This document shows, piece after piece, positions 40,965 through 50,295 of a stretch of DNA of 64,000 bases. Numbering within the stretch: position 1 is the first letter of the stretch; each line of letters starts with the position of its first letter. The translations under genes were made by a program, and so were the position numbers. The notes under the pieces were generated by a model that worked only from the letters and a program-made list of their open reading frames with translations, ran no database searches and was not told where the DNA came from. The stretch comes from Lawsonella sp012842085 (GTDB taxonomy: Bacteria; Actinomycetota; Actinomycetes; Mycobacteriales; Mycobacteriaceae), in the NCBI GenBank assembly GCA_036749735.1, contig DAINXV010000002.1, positions 361,658-425,657 on the forward strand. The letters are read 5' to 3'.

Positions 40965-42041
40965 CTAGTTGTTTGGAATATCCGATCCGACGGCTTCACT
41001 GATATTACGGAAGCCATGTTCACGGAGCTTAGCAGCGAGCCCTTTATGAATTCTCCGCATCCAGAACGGTCCTTCATAGATAAAAGCGGTGTAGCCCTGC
41101 AGAAGATCTGCACCGTGGGTAATACGCTCCCAAGCGTCATCCACAGTTTCAATACCGCCGCAACCAATTAACACGATTCGGCCACGAGTCTTGCGATAGA
41201 TGCGGGTGAGTACCTCTAAAGAGCGCTGTTTTTGGGGCGCCCCGGAAATTCCTCCCTCACCCATTTCTGCCACAAGCTCCGGATCAGTAATGAGGTTGTC
41301 CCGGGAGATGGTGGTATTGGTAGCAATAATTCCCGCAAGGTTCAGCTCGAGAGCCAGGTCGGTGACGGCATCGATATCTTTATCTGCGAGGTCAGGAGCA
41401 ATTTTTACGAGTACAGGCACTTCGGAAACCGCCTGTACGCCCTCCAAGATAGGGCGCAAAGATTCAACCGCCTGCAAGTCACGCAAGCCCGGAGTGTTGG
41501 GTGATGAAACATTCACCACCAGGTAATCTGCTAATCCGCTCACTAGACGTGCGGAAGTGCGATAGTCCGATACCGCCTCTTCCGGGGGGACCACCTTAGT
41601 TTTCCCAATGTTGATGCCGATGACGGTGGTTCCGCGACGACGACGCAAGTTGTTGGCGGCGTAGCCTGCACCATGGTTATTGAATCCCATGCGGTTGAGC
41701 AGCGCCCGATCTTGCGGCAACCTGAACAGTCGTGGCTGCGGATTGCCCGGCTGTCCTGCAGCAGTAATTGTTCCCATCTCTGCGTAGCCGAATCCGACCG
41801 CGTTCCAGGCATCGGTAGCTGCCGCATTTTTATCAAAACCTGCAGCTAAACCTAAAGGAGCCGGGAAGGTGACACCGAAGAGCTCCTGTTCCAAGATGTC
41901 GTCATCTACCGCAAAGAGGGGGCGAACCAGGCGGCCGAGAGAAGGTATGAGGTGCAGAGTTTTCAGCATTCCAAAAACTAACGTATGGATCTTCTCGGGA
42001 GGGAAAAGAAACATGATGCGTTTAATAATGCTGTACAACAC
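40965..42041 (-). CDS. pyrD: dihydroorotate dehydrogenase (quinone), class 2
   Basis: A 358-residue FMN enzyme oxidising dihydroorotate with quinone as acceptor. The N-terminal amphipathic helix region (MLYSIIKRIMFLFPPEKIHTL) marks the membrane-associated class 2 enzyme. Motifs include PLGLAAGFDKNAAATDA, RMGFNNHGAGYA, the catalytic-base segment LVVNVSSPNTPGLRDLQ and IGCGGIETVDDAWERITHGA binding FMN phosphate. The start is GTG at 42041 with only a weak AAGG upstream. It is divergent from uppP. Confidence 0.95.
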   Translation of the reverse strand: MLYSIIKRIMFLFPPEKIHTLVFGMLKTLHLIPSLGRLVRPLFAVDDDILEQELFGVTFPAPLGLAAGFDKNAAATDAWNAVGFGYAEMGTITAAGQPGNPQPRLFRLPQDRALLNRMGFNNHGAGYAANNLRRRRGTTVIGINIGKTKVVPPEEAVSDYRTSARLVSGLADYLVVNVSSPNTPGLRDLQAVESLRPILEGVQAVSEVPVLVKIAPDLADKDIDAVTDLALELNLAGIIATNTTISRDNLITDPELVAEMGEGGISGAPQKQRSLEVLTRIYRKTRGRIVLIGCGGIETVDDAWERITHGADLLQGYTAFIYEGPFWMRRIHKGLAAKLREHGFRNISEAVGSDIPNN

Positions 42042-42155
42042 GTGAACCTGCCTTGCGTAGAGTGGCTTAACGTATATCTTGCCACCCTTTAGAATAGACT
42101 GCTGAGATTGTAACTGGTTTAGCTAACTAGGTAGCAAACAGTATAAGGAGCGTCG

Positions 42156-42992
42156 ATGGACGGTATTAGCTGGGCACAAACAATAGTGCTCGCTATTGTG
42201 CAGGGGTTGACGGAGTTTCTACCAATATCCTCCTCCGGACACCTCAACATTGTTTCCCGACTGTTCTGGGGCTCCGACGCTGGTGCTTCCTTCACAGCCG
42301 TAATCCAACTCGGCACAGAGTTGGCGGTATTGGTGTTTTTCGCCAAAGATATTTTCCGGATCGTCAAAGCGTGGTTCAGTGGTTTGTTTAACCCCGAAAA
42401 ACGTGACGATTTTGATTACAAAATGGGCTGGTACGTCATCGCCGGTACCATCCCGATTGGTGTAATTGGGTTTTTCTTTAAAGACATTATTCGCAATAAC
42501 CTACGCAGTCTTTGGATTACCGCCACCGTCCTTATCCTTTTTTCGTTTGTTTTTATGGCAGCGGAACGTTGGGGAAGGCAGCAACGGAATTTTTCTCAAC
42601 TTACCCTTAAAGACTCCGTCATTATGGGTTTTGCACAATGCCTTGCACTTATTCCTGGTGTTTCACGTTCCGGTGGCACAATCTCCGCTGGTCTTTTTAT
42701 CGGTTTGAAACGCGAAGTGGCAACCCGTTATAGCTTCCTGTTAGCGATTCCTGCGGTGTTGGCTTCAGGTATCTTTTCTCTCCCAGATGCGTTCAACCCC
42801 GCATATGGCGAAGCAGCCACAGGCGCTCAACTTATCGTTGGTGTTGTTATTGCTTTTGTCCTCGGCTACGCCTCTATTGCTTGGCTGCTGAAGTTCGTCC
42901 AAAAGCATTCGCTAAACTGGTTTGCAGGTTATCGCATCATTCTCGGCACAGTAGTGCTGATTTTGCTAGGTACTGGAGTGCTAGTCGCTTAA
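42156..42992 (+). CDS. uppP: undecaprenyl-diphosphatase (bacitracin resistance type)
   Basis: A 278-residue membrane phosphatase that regenerates the undecaprenyl-phosphate carrier for cell-wall synthesis. It has about eight hydrophobic segments and both active-site motifs: LTEFLPISSSGHLNI near residue 18 and LIPGVSRSGGTISAGLF near residue 165. AAGGAG lies 6 bases before the ATG. The stop overlaps the next start by one base (TAATG), so the following DUF3090 gene is co-translated, as in mycobacteria. Confidence 0.95.
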   Translation: MDGISWAQTIVLAIVQGLTEFLPISSSGHLNIVSRLFWGSDAGASFTAVIQLGTELAVLVFFAKDIFRIVKAWFSGLFNPEKRDDFDYKMGWYVIAGTIPIGVIGFFFKDIIRNNLRSLWITATVLILFSFVFMAAERWGRQQRNFSQLTLKDSVIMGFAQCLALIPGVSRSGGTISAGLFIGLKREVATRYSFLLAIPAVLASGIFSLPDAFNPAYGEAATGAQLIVGVVIAFVLGYASIAWLLKFVQKHSLNWFAGYRIILGTVVLILLGTGVLVA

Positions 42993-43585
42993 TGGATCGC
43001 CGCATATTTAAATTCGAACGTCCGGAACGCTGCATCATCGGAACAATTGGATCCTATCCCGACCAAAGTTACTTTTTGCAAGTAAGTGACGGGGGAGAAG
43101 ATGTCACTGTACAGATGGATATTCGCCAAGTTCGTCTGATCGGTAAACGCATTGACCAACTTCTGGATAGCGTCTCGGCACACATGAATCTGCATGTGGC
43201 ACCGAAAGTAACCAAAGCCAATGACCAAGGCCCTCTCCACATGCCCGTGGACTCCGAATTTTTTGTGGGCAGTATTGGGCTCGGCTGGGACATGGAATCC
43301 TTATCCATGATCATCGAAGTTTTAGATTTCACCACCCTTCCGGTCACCGCTGAAATGATGATGCAAGATTCTGAAGAAGGACCGGATACGCTGCGCATTT
43401 CTTTAAGCTCGGCAGCTGCACGCCAGTTTGCGCGCCGCGCGCTAGAAGTTTACGCAGCCGGGCGACCACTCTGCCCAATGTGTGGGGAACCGCTTGATGA
43501 AGAGGGGCACATTTGTGCGCGCCTCAACGGGTACCGAAGGGATCTGTCAGATTCACAAGATAATCTTGCTGATTATCTGGGATAA
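42992..43585 (+). CDS. DUF3090 family protein with C-terminal zinc ribbon
   Basis: A 197-residue protein whose ATG shares one base with the uppP stop; upstream frame extension lies inside uppP and is rejected. It opens RRIFKFERPERCIIGTIG, contains a beta-rich middle with AVGSIGLGWDMESL-like residues (SIGLGWDMESLSMII), and ends with CPMCGEPLDEEGHIC, a probable zinc site. The DUF3090 family is conserved in actinobacteria in the uppP-mshC neighbourhood; its function is not established. Confidence 0.85.
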   Translation: MDRRIFKFERPERCIIGTIGSYPDQSYFLQVSDGGEDVTVQMDIRQVRLIGKRIDQLLDSVSAHMNLHVAPKVTKANDQGPLHMPVDSEFFVGSIGLGWDMESLSMIIEVLDFTTLPVTAEMMMQDSEEGPDTLRISLSSAAARQFARRALEVYAAGRPLCPMCGEPLDEEGHICARLNGYRRDLSDSQDNLADYLG

Positions 43586-43598
43586 CGGAACTACACGG

Positions 43599-43611
43599 TA
43601 CACTCAAGTCC
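43599..43611 (+). promoter_or_regulatory. candidate leaderless promoter of mshC
   Basis: TACACT (43599-43604) is followed by seven bases and then the mshC ATG. No ribosome site is present, so mshC may have its own leaderless transcript in addition to read-through from uppP. Confidence 0.4.
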
Positions 43612-44871
43612 ATGCACTCTTGGTCTGCTCCACACGTTCCGAAACTAGCGGGAACGCCTGTTCCTCTAAGGCTTTTCGACACTTCGCGAGCTGCTATTTT
43701 GCCGGTTGCTGCCGGAGAAACCGCCAGCATGTACGTGTGCGGTATTACTCCCTACGATTCGACCCATCTCGGACACGCGGCTACTTACGTCACTTTCGAC
43801 CTGATTTACCGCATTCTGCTCGACAACGGACACAAGGTTAACTACGTCCAGAATGTCACAGACGTCGACGACCCATTATTTGAGCGCGCAGAGCGCGACA
43901 AGGTGGATTGGCGGGAATTGGGAGACCAACAGACAGATCTTTTTCGATCCGATATGCAAAACCTGGCCGTTATCCCACCGACTCATTACGTGGGCGCAAC
44001 GGAAGCAATTGATGAAGTTATTGAGCTTGTATCCCAACTGCTCGACGTTGATGCCGCCTACCAAATCTCCGCCGAGGACGATCCGGACTATCAGGATGTT
44101 TATTTTTCGGTAGACGCCACTGAACAGTTCGGCTACGAATCTAACTATTCTGCGAACACAATGGCCGAGTTTTTTAGGGAAAGGGGTGGCGACCCAGAAC
44201 GGGTTGGTAAACGTCACCCTCTGGATGCTCTTTTGTGGCGTCAGCAAAGACCGGGCGAACCTGGTTGGGACTCTCCTTGGGGTAAAGGGCGACCAGGCTG
44301 GCACATTGAATGTGGCGCTATTGCCATAAAACGCTTAGGCGCTAGCTTTGATATTCAAGGTGGGGGATCAGACTTAATTTTTCCCCACCATGAATTCTCG
44401 GCTGCCCATGTGGAGGCTGCTACAGGCTGTGAGAGAATGGCTCGCTTTTATGTACACACAGGAATGATTGCTCTGGACGGCACCAAGATGTCCAAATCTT
44501 TGGGCAATCTAGTGTTTGTCTCTGAGTTACTTAGCCGAGGTGTAAAACCGGGAGCTATTCGTTTAGGCCTTTACGCTGGCCATTTTGCTGATGATCGAGA
44601 GTGGTCGGATGCAGTACTGCAAAACGCGCAGCAGCGTCTCGCTCGTTGGAGTGCCGCTGCGTCCAAAGGCCAAGGTATGGAACCGCAGCGTGTGATTGCG
44701 GAAGTGCGGGGTGCCTTGTCAAATAACCTCGACACTCCGCGCGCCTTGCAGCTGCTTGATGTTTGGGCAGATGAAACACTACGTGGCCTGGGAAATACAC
44801 CAGACGCTGGCACCGAGATAGCTAACTGTGTTGATGCCCTGTTGGGTATCCAACTCGACGTCAATAGTTAA
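43612..44871 (+). CDS. mshC: mycothiol synthesis cysteine ligase MshC
   Basis: A 419-residue class I tRNA-synthetase-like enzyme that joins cysteine to glucosaminyl-inositol with ATP, the third stage of mycothiol synthesis. It has the zinc cysteine and HIGH-like motif MYVCGITPYDSTHLGHA (about residues 39-55), GWHIECGAIAIKRLG with a second zinc cysteine, FPHHEFSAAHVEAATG, and the KMSKS loop. It lacks the long anticodon-binding domain of CysS, which separates the two. Mycothiol is the group's main low-molecular-weight thiol, and this marks the organism as an actinobacterium. Confidence 0.94.
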   Translation: MHSWSAPHVPKLAGTPVPLRLFDTSRAAILPVAAGETASMYVCGITPYDSTHLGHAATYVTFDLIYRILLDNGHKVNYVQNVTDVDDPLFERAERDKVDWRELGDQQTDLFRSDMQNLAVIPPTHYVGATEAIDEVIELVSQLLDVDAAYQISAEDDPDYQDVYFSVDATEQFGYESNYSANTMAEFFRERGGDPERVGKRHPLDALLWRQQRPGEPGWDSPWGKGRPGWHIECGAIAIKRLGASFDIQGGGSDLIFPHHEFSAAHVEAATGCERMARFYVHTGMIALDGTKMSKSLGNLVFVSELLSRGVKPGAIRLGLYAGHFADDREWSDAVLQNAQQRLARWSAAASKGQGMEPQRVIAEVRGALSNNLDTPRALQLLDVWADETLRGLGNTPDAGTEIANCVDALLGIQLDVNS

Positions 44872-44899
44872 AACGCCGACACTGAGGGAGATATAAAAC

Positions 44900-45562
44900 G
44901 TGACAACTCTTAATGCCGTGCTGTGGGACATGGACGGAACGCTAGTAGATAGCGAAGTGCTGTGGGATAAAGCTATCTACTCAACAATGGAGGATCTGGG
45001 ATCTCCTTTATCTCCTGCAGACCGCGCTAAGACTGTCGGATTGAGTATGCCGGATCTTATTACTGCGCTTCGTGGTTTTAGTGCTCTACCGGATACGGAA
45101 GCATCCCGGAAAGCTATTGAAGGCGGAATTTTTGAAAAAATGGTGCTCCTTTACCAAACAGAGATGGACTGGCAGCCAGGGGCACATGAACTAATGATGG
45201 AGATCCACGAAGCGGGTTTTCCCCAGGCTCTCGTTACCAATACCCAACGCAACCTCACCGATGTTGCACTCCGGCGTATTGGCGCTGGCTATTTTCAAGC
45301 GAGTGTGTGTGGAGATGAAGTTTCCGCTGGTAAACCAGCCCCAGACCCTTACAAAAAGGCTGCAGAACTGTTAGGCTTCGAACCTGCTTCGTGCCTAGTT
45401 TTGGAAGATTCAAAAACTGGTGTGGCTGCCGGAGTGAGCGCAGGCTGCACCGTAATTGGGATTCCCTCTGATAATCCTCTTCCGGAAGGAGAGGGATACA
45501 CCCTGTGGAGCACTCTCGAGGGTGTTACATTTGCCGATTTGAAAGAATTCTTTGAAACGTAA
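44900..45562 (+). CDS. HAD-superfamily phosphatase (beta-phosphoglucomutase-like)
   Basis: A 220-residue HAD hydrolase. Motif I is WDMDGTLVDS (residues 9-18, nucleophile Asp), motif II is ALVTNTQ, motif III the Lys in GKPAPDPY and motif IV LVLEDSKTGVAAG. A helical cap lies between motifs I and II, as in subclass IA enzymes. The substrate is unclear. It lies just before hisE-hisG, as in C. glutamicum, so a link to histidine synthesis is possible but the fold is not that of known histidinol-phosphatases. Confidence 0.88.
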   Translation: MTTLNAVLWDMDGTLVDSEVLWDKAIYSTMEDLGSPLSPADRAKTVGLSMPDLITALRGFSALPDTEASRKAIEGGIFEKMVLLYQTEMDWQPGAHELMMEIHEAGFPQALVTNTQRNLTDVALRRIGAGYFQASVCGDEVSAGKPAPDPYKKAAELLGFEPASCLVLEDSKTGVAAGVSAGCTVIGIPSDNPLPEGEGYTLWSTLEGVTFADLKEFFET

Positions 45563-45610
45563 CAGCGGCTGCCGGACAGGGAATATCTACTAACTTAAGA
45601 AAATGGAATA

Positions 45611-45883
45611 ATGAAAAGCGTGAAAACTTTCGAAAGCCTTTTTAACGAACTTGTAGAAAAATCAACCACCCGCCCGTCTGGGTCTGGAACAGTCGCGGCG
45701 CTTGACGGTGGAATCCACAACCTGGGTAAAAAGATCGCAGAAGAGGCTGGAGAAGTTTGGCTAGCTGCCGAATATCAGTCAGATGACGAATTAGCCGAAG
45801 AAATTTCGCAACTAATCTACTGGCTGCAGGTCATTATGGTAAAACGGGGTCTCTCCTTAGACGATATCTACAAATATTTGTAG
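45611..45883 (+). CDS. hisE: phosphoribosyl-ATP pyrophosphatase
   Basis: A 90-residue all-helical enzyme for the second step of histidine synthesis, hydrolysing phosphoribosyl-ATP to phosphoribosyl-AMP. The family signature KKIAEEAGEVWLAAEYQ (about residues 39-55) carries the metal-binding acidic residues, and ISQLIYWLQVIMVKRGLSLDD follows. It stands alone rather than fused with hisI, as usual in Mycobacteriales. The ribosome site is weak. hisG follows within 60 bases. Confidence 0.94.
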   Translation: MKSVKTFESLFNELVEKSTTRPSGSGTVAALDGGIHNLGKKIAEEAGEVWLAAEYQSDDELAEEISQLIYWLQVIMVKRGLSLDDIYKYL

Positions 45884-45939
45884 AACGTGTATGCCGACGT
45901 CGTTAACTAATTCATTCATCTATACGGAAGGTCGCTGCT

Positions 45940-46797
45940 GTGCTGCGCATCGCTATACCGAATAAAGGGGCTCTCTCCCAACCTGCTCAAGTAATGCTCA
46001 AAGAAGCTGGATATCGGTCTCGTCCAGACACGAAAGACTTAACCGTTGTTGATCCTGCTAACCAGGTTGAGTTCTTTTTTCTCCGGCCCAAAGACATTGC
46101 GATATATGTTGGCAATGGGCAACTTGACCTTGGTATCACCGGGCGTGACTTAGCTATTGAATCTGGAGCTCCGGTCCAGGAGCGTCTGGCACTTGGGTTT
46201 GGGGCCTCCAAGTTTCGCTACGCAGCCCCCGCAAGTGAGCACTGGTCTGTAGATGATTTGGAAGGAAAAATCATCGCATCTGCATACCCGAATCTCACCC
46301 GGGGAGATCTTGCCGAAAAAGGCATAAAAGCTGATGTTATTCGGCTAGATGGGGCTGTTGAAATCTCAATTCAACTAGGTGTCGCCGATTGCATTTCAGA
46401 CATTGTGGAGTCTGGTCGCACTTTGAAAGCGCACGGGCTAGAGCCTTTTGGGGATCCACTTTGTGTGTCTGAAGCAATTCTGATTGAGCGCCAAAACAAC
46501 GACGATAGTGACGAGCTGGAACACGCAAAAGAAACCTTAGCGGGCCGCTTACGTGGTGTTGTTTACGCCAAAAAGTACCTCATGCTCGACTACGATTGCC
46601 CACGATCGGCGTTAGATACAGCAGTTGAACTGACTCCTGGTTTGCAGTCTCCGACTGTTTCTCCGCTTTCCAATGAAGGTTGGGTAGCGGTGCGTGCCAT
46701 GGTTCCCAAAAAAGGTATCAACGCCTTAATGGATGAACTGCACGAAATAGGCGCTCGCGCAATCCTTGCTTCTGAACTACGGTCTTGCCGCCTTTAG
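45940..46797 (+). CDS. hisG: ATP phosphoribosyltransferase, long form
   Basis: A 285-residue enzyme catalysing the first, committed step of histidine synthesis. GTG start 9 bases after GGAAGG. Motifs: LRIAIPNKGALSQPAQ at the start, GNGQLDLGITGRDLA, and ADCISDIVESGRTLKAHGL, the PRPP-binding loop. The last 75 residues form the ACT-like regulatory domain of the long form, which gives feedback inhibition by histidine in the group. It ends where the reverse-strand nuclease gene ends. Confidence 0.95.
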   Translation: MLRIAIPNKGALSQPAQVMLKEAGYRSRPDTKDLTVVDPANQVEFFFLRPKDIAIYVGNGQLDLGITGRDLAIESGAPVQERLALGFGASKFRYAAPASEHWSVDDLEGKIIASAYPNLTRGDLAEKGIKADVIRLDGAVEISIQLGVADCISDIVESGRTLKAHGLEPFGDPLCVSEAILIERQNNDDSDELEHAKETLAGRLRGVVYAKKYLMLDYDCPRSALDTAVELTPGLQSPTVSPLSNEGWVAVRAMVPKKGINALMDELHEIGARAILASELRSCRL

Positions 46798-47664
46798 CTA
46801 GTTACTGCTAACTTCTCCAGGCCATCCGGGATATTCGGGTGGTGTGCCGCCATACTCAGGACAGAATTTTTGAAAAGCGCACCAGTTGCACAGCTTAGTG
46901 GTGTGCGGCTCAAAAGAACCGTCCTTGCCACATGCGCGAATACGGTTCCATAAAGCAACCAACTGTTCTTCCCGTCGCTTCAAATCATCCAAGCTGGGGG
47001 ACGCTTCCATAGTGTTTATCGTTTTAAGGTAGATAAGCTTCATCTGGTCGGGCTTTATTCCGAACACTTTCCAGTAGAGCAGGCTGTAGAGCTCCATTTG
47101 CAGATGTGCCTGTTGGGAGTATTGGGGAAGCGGTTTCTTGCCTGTCTTGTAGTCAACGATGCGCACTTCACCGGTAGGCGCTATATCGATGCGGTCAATA
47201 AATCCTCGTACCGGAGTCGCATCATCCAATGTGCCCTGAACGAATTTTTCACAAGAATCAGGGTCAAAACCCAACGGATTTTCAATGCGGTAGTAGTTAT
47301 AAAAAAGCTTGGCGCAGTCGTTGAGGAACGAACGTTTGTCTTTTTCCTCTACAACAGGTTCCGGCTCTGCAGCATGAAGTTTCTCAAAAAGTTCCGGCAG
47401 CATCGCTATCCCTGCACTGGGCTCGCGTTTTTCCCGCGGAAGCTGGAAAAGATTCTCAAGAACTGCGTGGACTACCGTTCCCCGGAATTGGGCAATGGAG
47501 GTCGGTTCGGGAAGACCGTCAATGGCTCTAAACCGGTACAAAAGTGGGCACTGGTTGAAATCCCCAGCTCGAGACGCCGACAATGCCAGAGGTTTCGGTG
47601 AAGTAGGCTTCACAGAGGAACTACCGGTAACATTTTGAGAAGTATCAGAGCTATCGTTCGTCAT
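46798..47664 (-). CDS. RecB/Cas4-like PD-(D/E)XK nuclease with Fe-S cluster cysteines
   Basis: A 288-residue nuclease of the family represented by M. tuberculosis Rv2119. The N-terminal LSASRAGDFNQCPLLYRFR supplies one cysteine; the catalytic core has FRGTVVHAVLENLF and VRIVDYKTGKKP (catalytic Asp and Lys near residues 172-178); the C-terminal CNWCAFQKFCPEYG supplies three more, together forming the AddB/Cas4-type [4Fe-4S] set. TACCCT seven bases before the ATG suggests leaderless expression. It is not accompanied by cas genes; a DNA-repair role is likely. Confidence 0.87.
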   Translation of the reverse strand: MTNDSSDTSQNVTGSSSVKPTSPKPLALSASRAGDFNQCPLLYRFRAIDGLPEPTSIAQFRGTVVHAVLENLFQLPREKREPSAGIAMLPELFEKLHAAEPEPVVEEKDKRSFLNDCAKLFYNYYRIENPLGFDPDSCEKFVQGTLDDATPVRGFIDRIDIAPTGEVRIVDYKTGKKPLPQYSQQAHLQMELYSLLYWKVFGIKPDQMKLIYLKTINTMEASPSLDDLKRREEQLVALWNRIRACGKDGSFEPHTTKLCNWCAFQKFCPEYGGTPPEYPGWPGEVSSN

Positions 47665-47718
47665 ACTTTGCAGGGTACACGGTGGACATCTTGATCAGCG
47701 TTTCAACGAAGGAGAATT

Positions 47719-48558
47719 ATGAGATCGCAGGGTCCTTTTAGAGAAGGGGATCGGGTCCAGTTGACTGACTCGAAGGGTCGGCACATTACCTTAACGCTGA
47801 AAAAGGGGGAGCGTTACCACACACATAATGGCTATATCGCCCACGATGACATTATTGGCCAGCCGGAGGGTTCATCTGTTTCTACCTCCGCGGGTACCAC
47901 CCATATTGCCCTTCGGCATTTGCTCGTTGACTATACGCTGTCGATGCCTCGCGGAGCAGCTGTTGTGTATCCAAAAGACGCAGCGCAGATCCTTATGGAG
48001 GGAGATATTTTTTCGGGTGCGACGGTGCTTGAGGCGGGAGCTGGTTCTGGTTCACTAACCTGCTCGCTACTGCGTGCAATAGGACCAGAGGGGCACCTCT
48101 ACTCCTATGAGATCCGTAACGACCACCTGGAGGTTGTTGAACGGAACGTCACCGAATTTTTTGGTGAAAAACCCGCGTGGTGGAGTTTGCGGGAAGGGGA
48201 TTTAGCTACCGTCACCCGCGCAGAGCTTCCTGAAGGCGCTGATCGCGTGATTTTGGATATGCTGACGCCTGAAGCCTGCCTGCCTGCAGTGAAGGACCTT
48301 ATCAACCCTGGTGGGGTACTGATTGGCTATGTCACCACGGTGACACAGTTGTCCCGTTTCGTAGAAGATATTCGTGCGCAACAATGCTGGACTGAACCAC
48401 GTGCCTGGGAGACGTTTATCCGCGAGTGGCATGCTGTGGATTTGGCTGTCCGGCCTGAACACAGGATGCAAGCGCACACTGCTTTTTTGATATCGACGAG
48501 GCGTTTAGCGGACGGTACGAAACCTCTTCCGCCGCGTCGCAAAGGCCGGCGTAACTAG
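47719..48558 (+). CDS. trmI: tRNA (adenine-58-N1) methyltransferase
   Basis: A 279-residue SAM-dependent enzyme that makes m1A58 in the T-loop of tRNA (M. tuberculosis Rv2118c type). It has an N-terminal barrel (FREGDRVQLTDSKGRHITL), MPRGAAVVYPKDAAQI, and the SAM motif VLEAGAGSGSLTCSLLRA (about residues 103-120), then YEIRNDHLEVV binding the ribose. AAGGAG precedes the ATG. It lies directly upstream of arc, the standard place before the Pup gene cluster. Confidence 0.94.
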   Translation: MRSQGPFREGDRVQLTDSKGRHITLTLKKGERYHTHNGYIAHDDIIGQPEGSSVSTSAGTTHIALRHLLVDYTLSMPRGAAVVYPKDAAQILMEGDIFSGATVLEAGAGSGSLTCSLLRAIGPEGHLYSYEIRNDHLEVVERNVTEFFGEKPAWWSLREGDLATVTRAELPEGADRVILDMLTPEACLPAVKDLINPGGVLIGYVTTVTQLSRFVEDIRAQQCWTEPRAWETFIREWHAVDLAVRPEHRMQAHTAFLISTRRLADGTKPLPPRRKGRRN

Positions 48559-48597
48559 GGTTTTTTAGGTTACGCTAGAGGCGTTAAGGAGTTTTAG

Positions 48598-50295
48598 ATG
48601 GCAGATAATATCTCTAATCCGGTTGAGCGGCGTTTTAGGCCTTCCGGAGTAGAAACAATTGATGATCTGAAGACAAAAGTACATAGTTTAGAAAGCCGGA
48701 ATATTAAGCTCGCGAATTTGTTAAAAGCTTCGCGGGAGCAGCTTAATCAGTTAAAAGACGAATTAGATTCATTAGCAGCACCTCCGACTGTCTTTGGAAC
48801 CGTGCTTGATTTGCGCGAGCGTGAAAATGCTCAGTTAGATAAAAAAACAGCACGTTCAATTGACGTATTTACAAACAGTCGACCCATGCGTCTGCTGCTC
48901 GCCCCCAATATTGAGTTGGAAGATTTGGCGATCGGCGCAACTGTGCGACTAAACGATGCCCTGGTAGTGGTAGAGGTTTTACCTACTCCTGCGCGCGGCA
49001 ATATTTTTAAAGTGCAAGAAATGATTGATGACGCCCACGCCTTGGTGTCCAACCACACCACCGAGGAACGGGTAGTTCTGCTAGCACAGCATCTGCAAAA
49101 CGGTATCGACACTGGGCAGGGAACCCGCAAAGTTCGCATAGGTGACTCCCTCATTGTTGATGACAAGATGAATCTTGCTATCAATTACATTGAGAGGGGA
49201 GAGGTCGAACAGCTTATCTTGGAGGAAGTTCCCGATGTTTCCTACGAGGACATTGGTGGCTTAGCTCCACAGATTCAACAGATTAAGGATTCTGTTGAGT
49301 TGCCTTTCCTACATCGTGATCTCTACGCAGAATACGATCTGCGTCCCCCTAAGGGGGTGCTCCTTTACGGACCACCCGGATGCGGTAAAACCCTTATTGC
49401 TAAAGCAGTAGCCAATTCTTTGGCTCACCAAATAGCTGAAAAGAATGCGACAAACGAAGAGGACGCCAAAAAGGTTGAGGGGATTTCCTTCTTCCTCAAC
49501 GTTAAAGGGCCTGAGCTGTTAAACAAGTATGTCGGTGAGACGGAACGCCAAATTAGATTGATCTTCCAACAGGCGCGCGATAAAGCCAATGAGGGCATGC
49601 CTATGATCATCTTCTTTGACGAAATGGATGCGGTATTCCGCACCCGTGGTTCTGGTATTTCTTCCGACATGGAGAATACGGTTGTTCCGCAACTTTTATC
49701 TGAACTTGATGGTGTTGAGAGTCTCGAAAACGTCATTGTGATTGGTGCTACCAACCGCGAAGACATGATTGACCCGGCAATCTTGCGACCAGGTCGCCTG
49801 GACGTGAAAATCAGCATTCAGCGCCCCGACCGAGACGGCGCTCGCGATATTTTGTCGAAATACCTGAACAGTGCAGTGCCGTTGAGTGCGGCCACTGTGG
49901 AAGAGCTCGGTGCAGGCGACGTGGATAAGGCTTACGAAGAACTTATTCAACGCACTGTGGAACGCATGTACGCAGAGATTCCGGAAAACAAGTTTATTGA
50001 GGTAACTTACCGGGATCAGTCGACGGAAATCCTTTACTTCAAGGACTTCGTTTCTGGTGCAATGCTGCACAACATTGTTGACCGCGCGAAAAAATCGGCA
50101 ATCAAAGCGAAGCTTGAAGGCCATGCCCCAGGCATCACTGAAAAGTTCATGATGGAAGCGGTCGAGCTCGAATATGCTCAAAACGAGGATTTGCCGAACG
50201 CTAATCGTCCTGATGAGTGGGCTCGTGTAGCAGGAAAGCGAGGCGAACGAATCATTGACATTCGATTACTTTCGCAATCTTCCAACCGCGACTAG
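48598..50295 (+). CDS. arc: Arc/Mpa, AAA ATPase of the pupylation system, without proteasome-docking tail
   Basis: A 565-residue hexameric ATPase that captures and unfolds pupylated proteins. It has an N-terminal coiled coil (about residues 22-62) that binds Pup, an OB double domain (70-200), and an AAA domain with Walker A YGPPGCGKTLIAKA (near 257), Walker B IIFFDEMDA (near 337) and GATNREDMIDPAILRPGRLD. Mycobacterial Mpa ends in a GQYL-type tail that opens the 20S proteasome; this protein ends LLSQSSNRD and lacks it. That fits the absence of prcBA. The last 41 bases overlap dop. Confidence 0.95.
   Translation: MADNISNPVERRFRPSGVETIDDLKTKVHSLESRNIKLANLLKASREQLNQLKDELDSLAAPPTVFGTVLDLRERENAQLDKKTARSIDVFTNSRPMRLLLAPNIELEDLAIGATVRLNDALVVVEVLPTPARGNIFKVQEMIDDAHALVSNHTTEERVVLLAQHLQNGIDTGQGTRKVRIGDSLIVDDKMNLAINYIERGEVEQLILEEVPDVSYEDIGGLAPQIQQIKDSVELPFLHRDLYAEYDLRPPKGVLLYGPPGCGKTLIAKAVANSLAHQIAEKNATNEEDAKKVEGISFFLNVKGPELLNKYVGETERQIRLIFQQARDKANEGMPMIIFFDEMDAVFRTRGSGISSDMENTVVPQLLSELDGVESLENVIVIGATNREDMIDPAILRPGRLDVKISIQRPDRDGARDILSKYLNSAVPLSAATVEELGAGDVDKAYEELIQRTVERMYAEIPENKFIEVTYRDQSTEILYFKDFVSGAMLHNIVDRAKKSAIKAKLEGHAPGITEKFMMEAVELEYAQNEDLPNANRPDEWARVAGKRGERIIDIRLLSQSSNRD

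Noticed and set aside
46798..47664. Possible Cas4 and a CRISPR-linked system
   Set aside because: The nuclease has Cas4-like cysteines, but there are no other cas genes and no direct-repeat array in the window; its location matches Rv2119 of the conserved pup neighbourhood.
50255..50295. Frameshift joining arc and dop
   Set aside because: The 41-base overlap is best read as coupled translation: both proteins have complete domains in their own frames.
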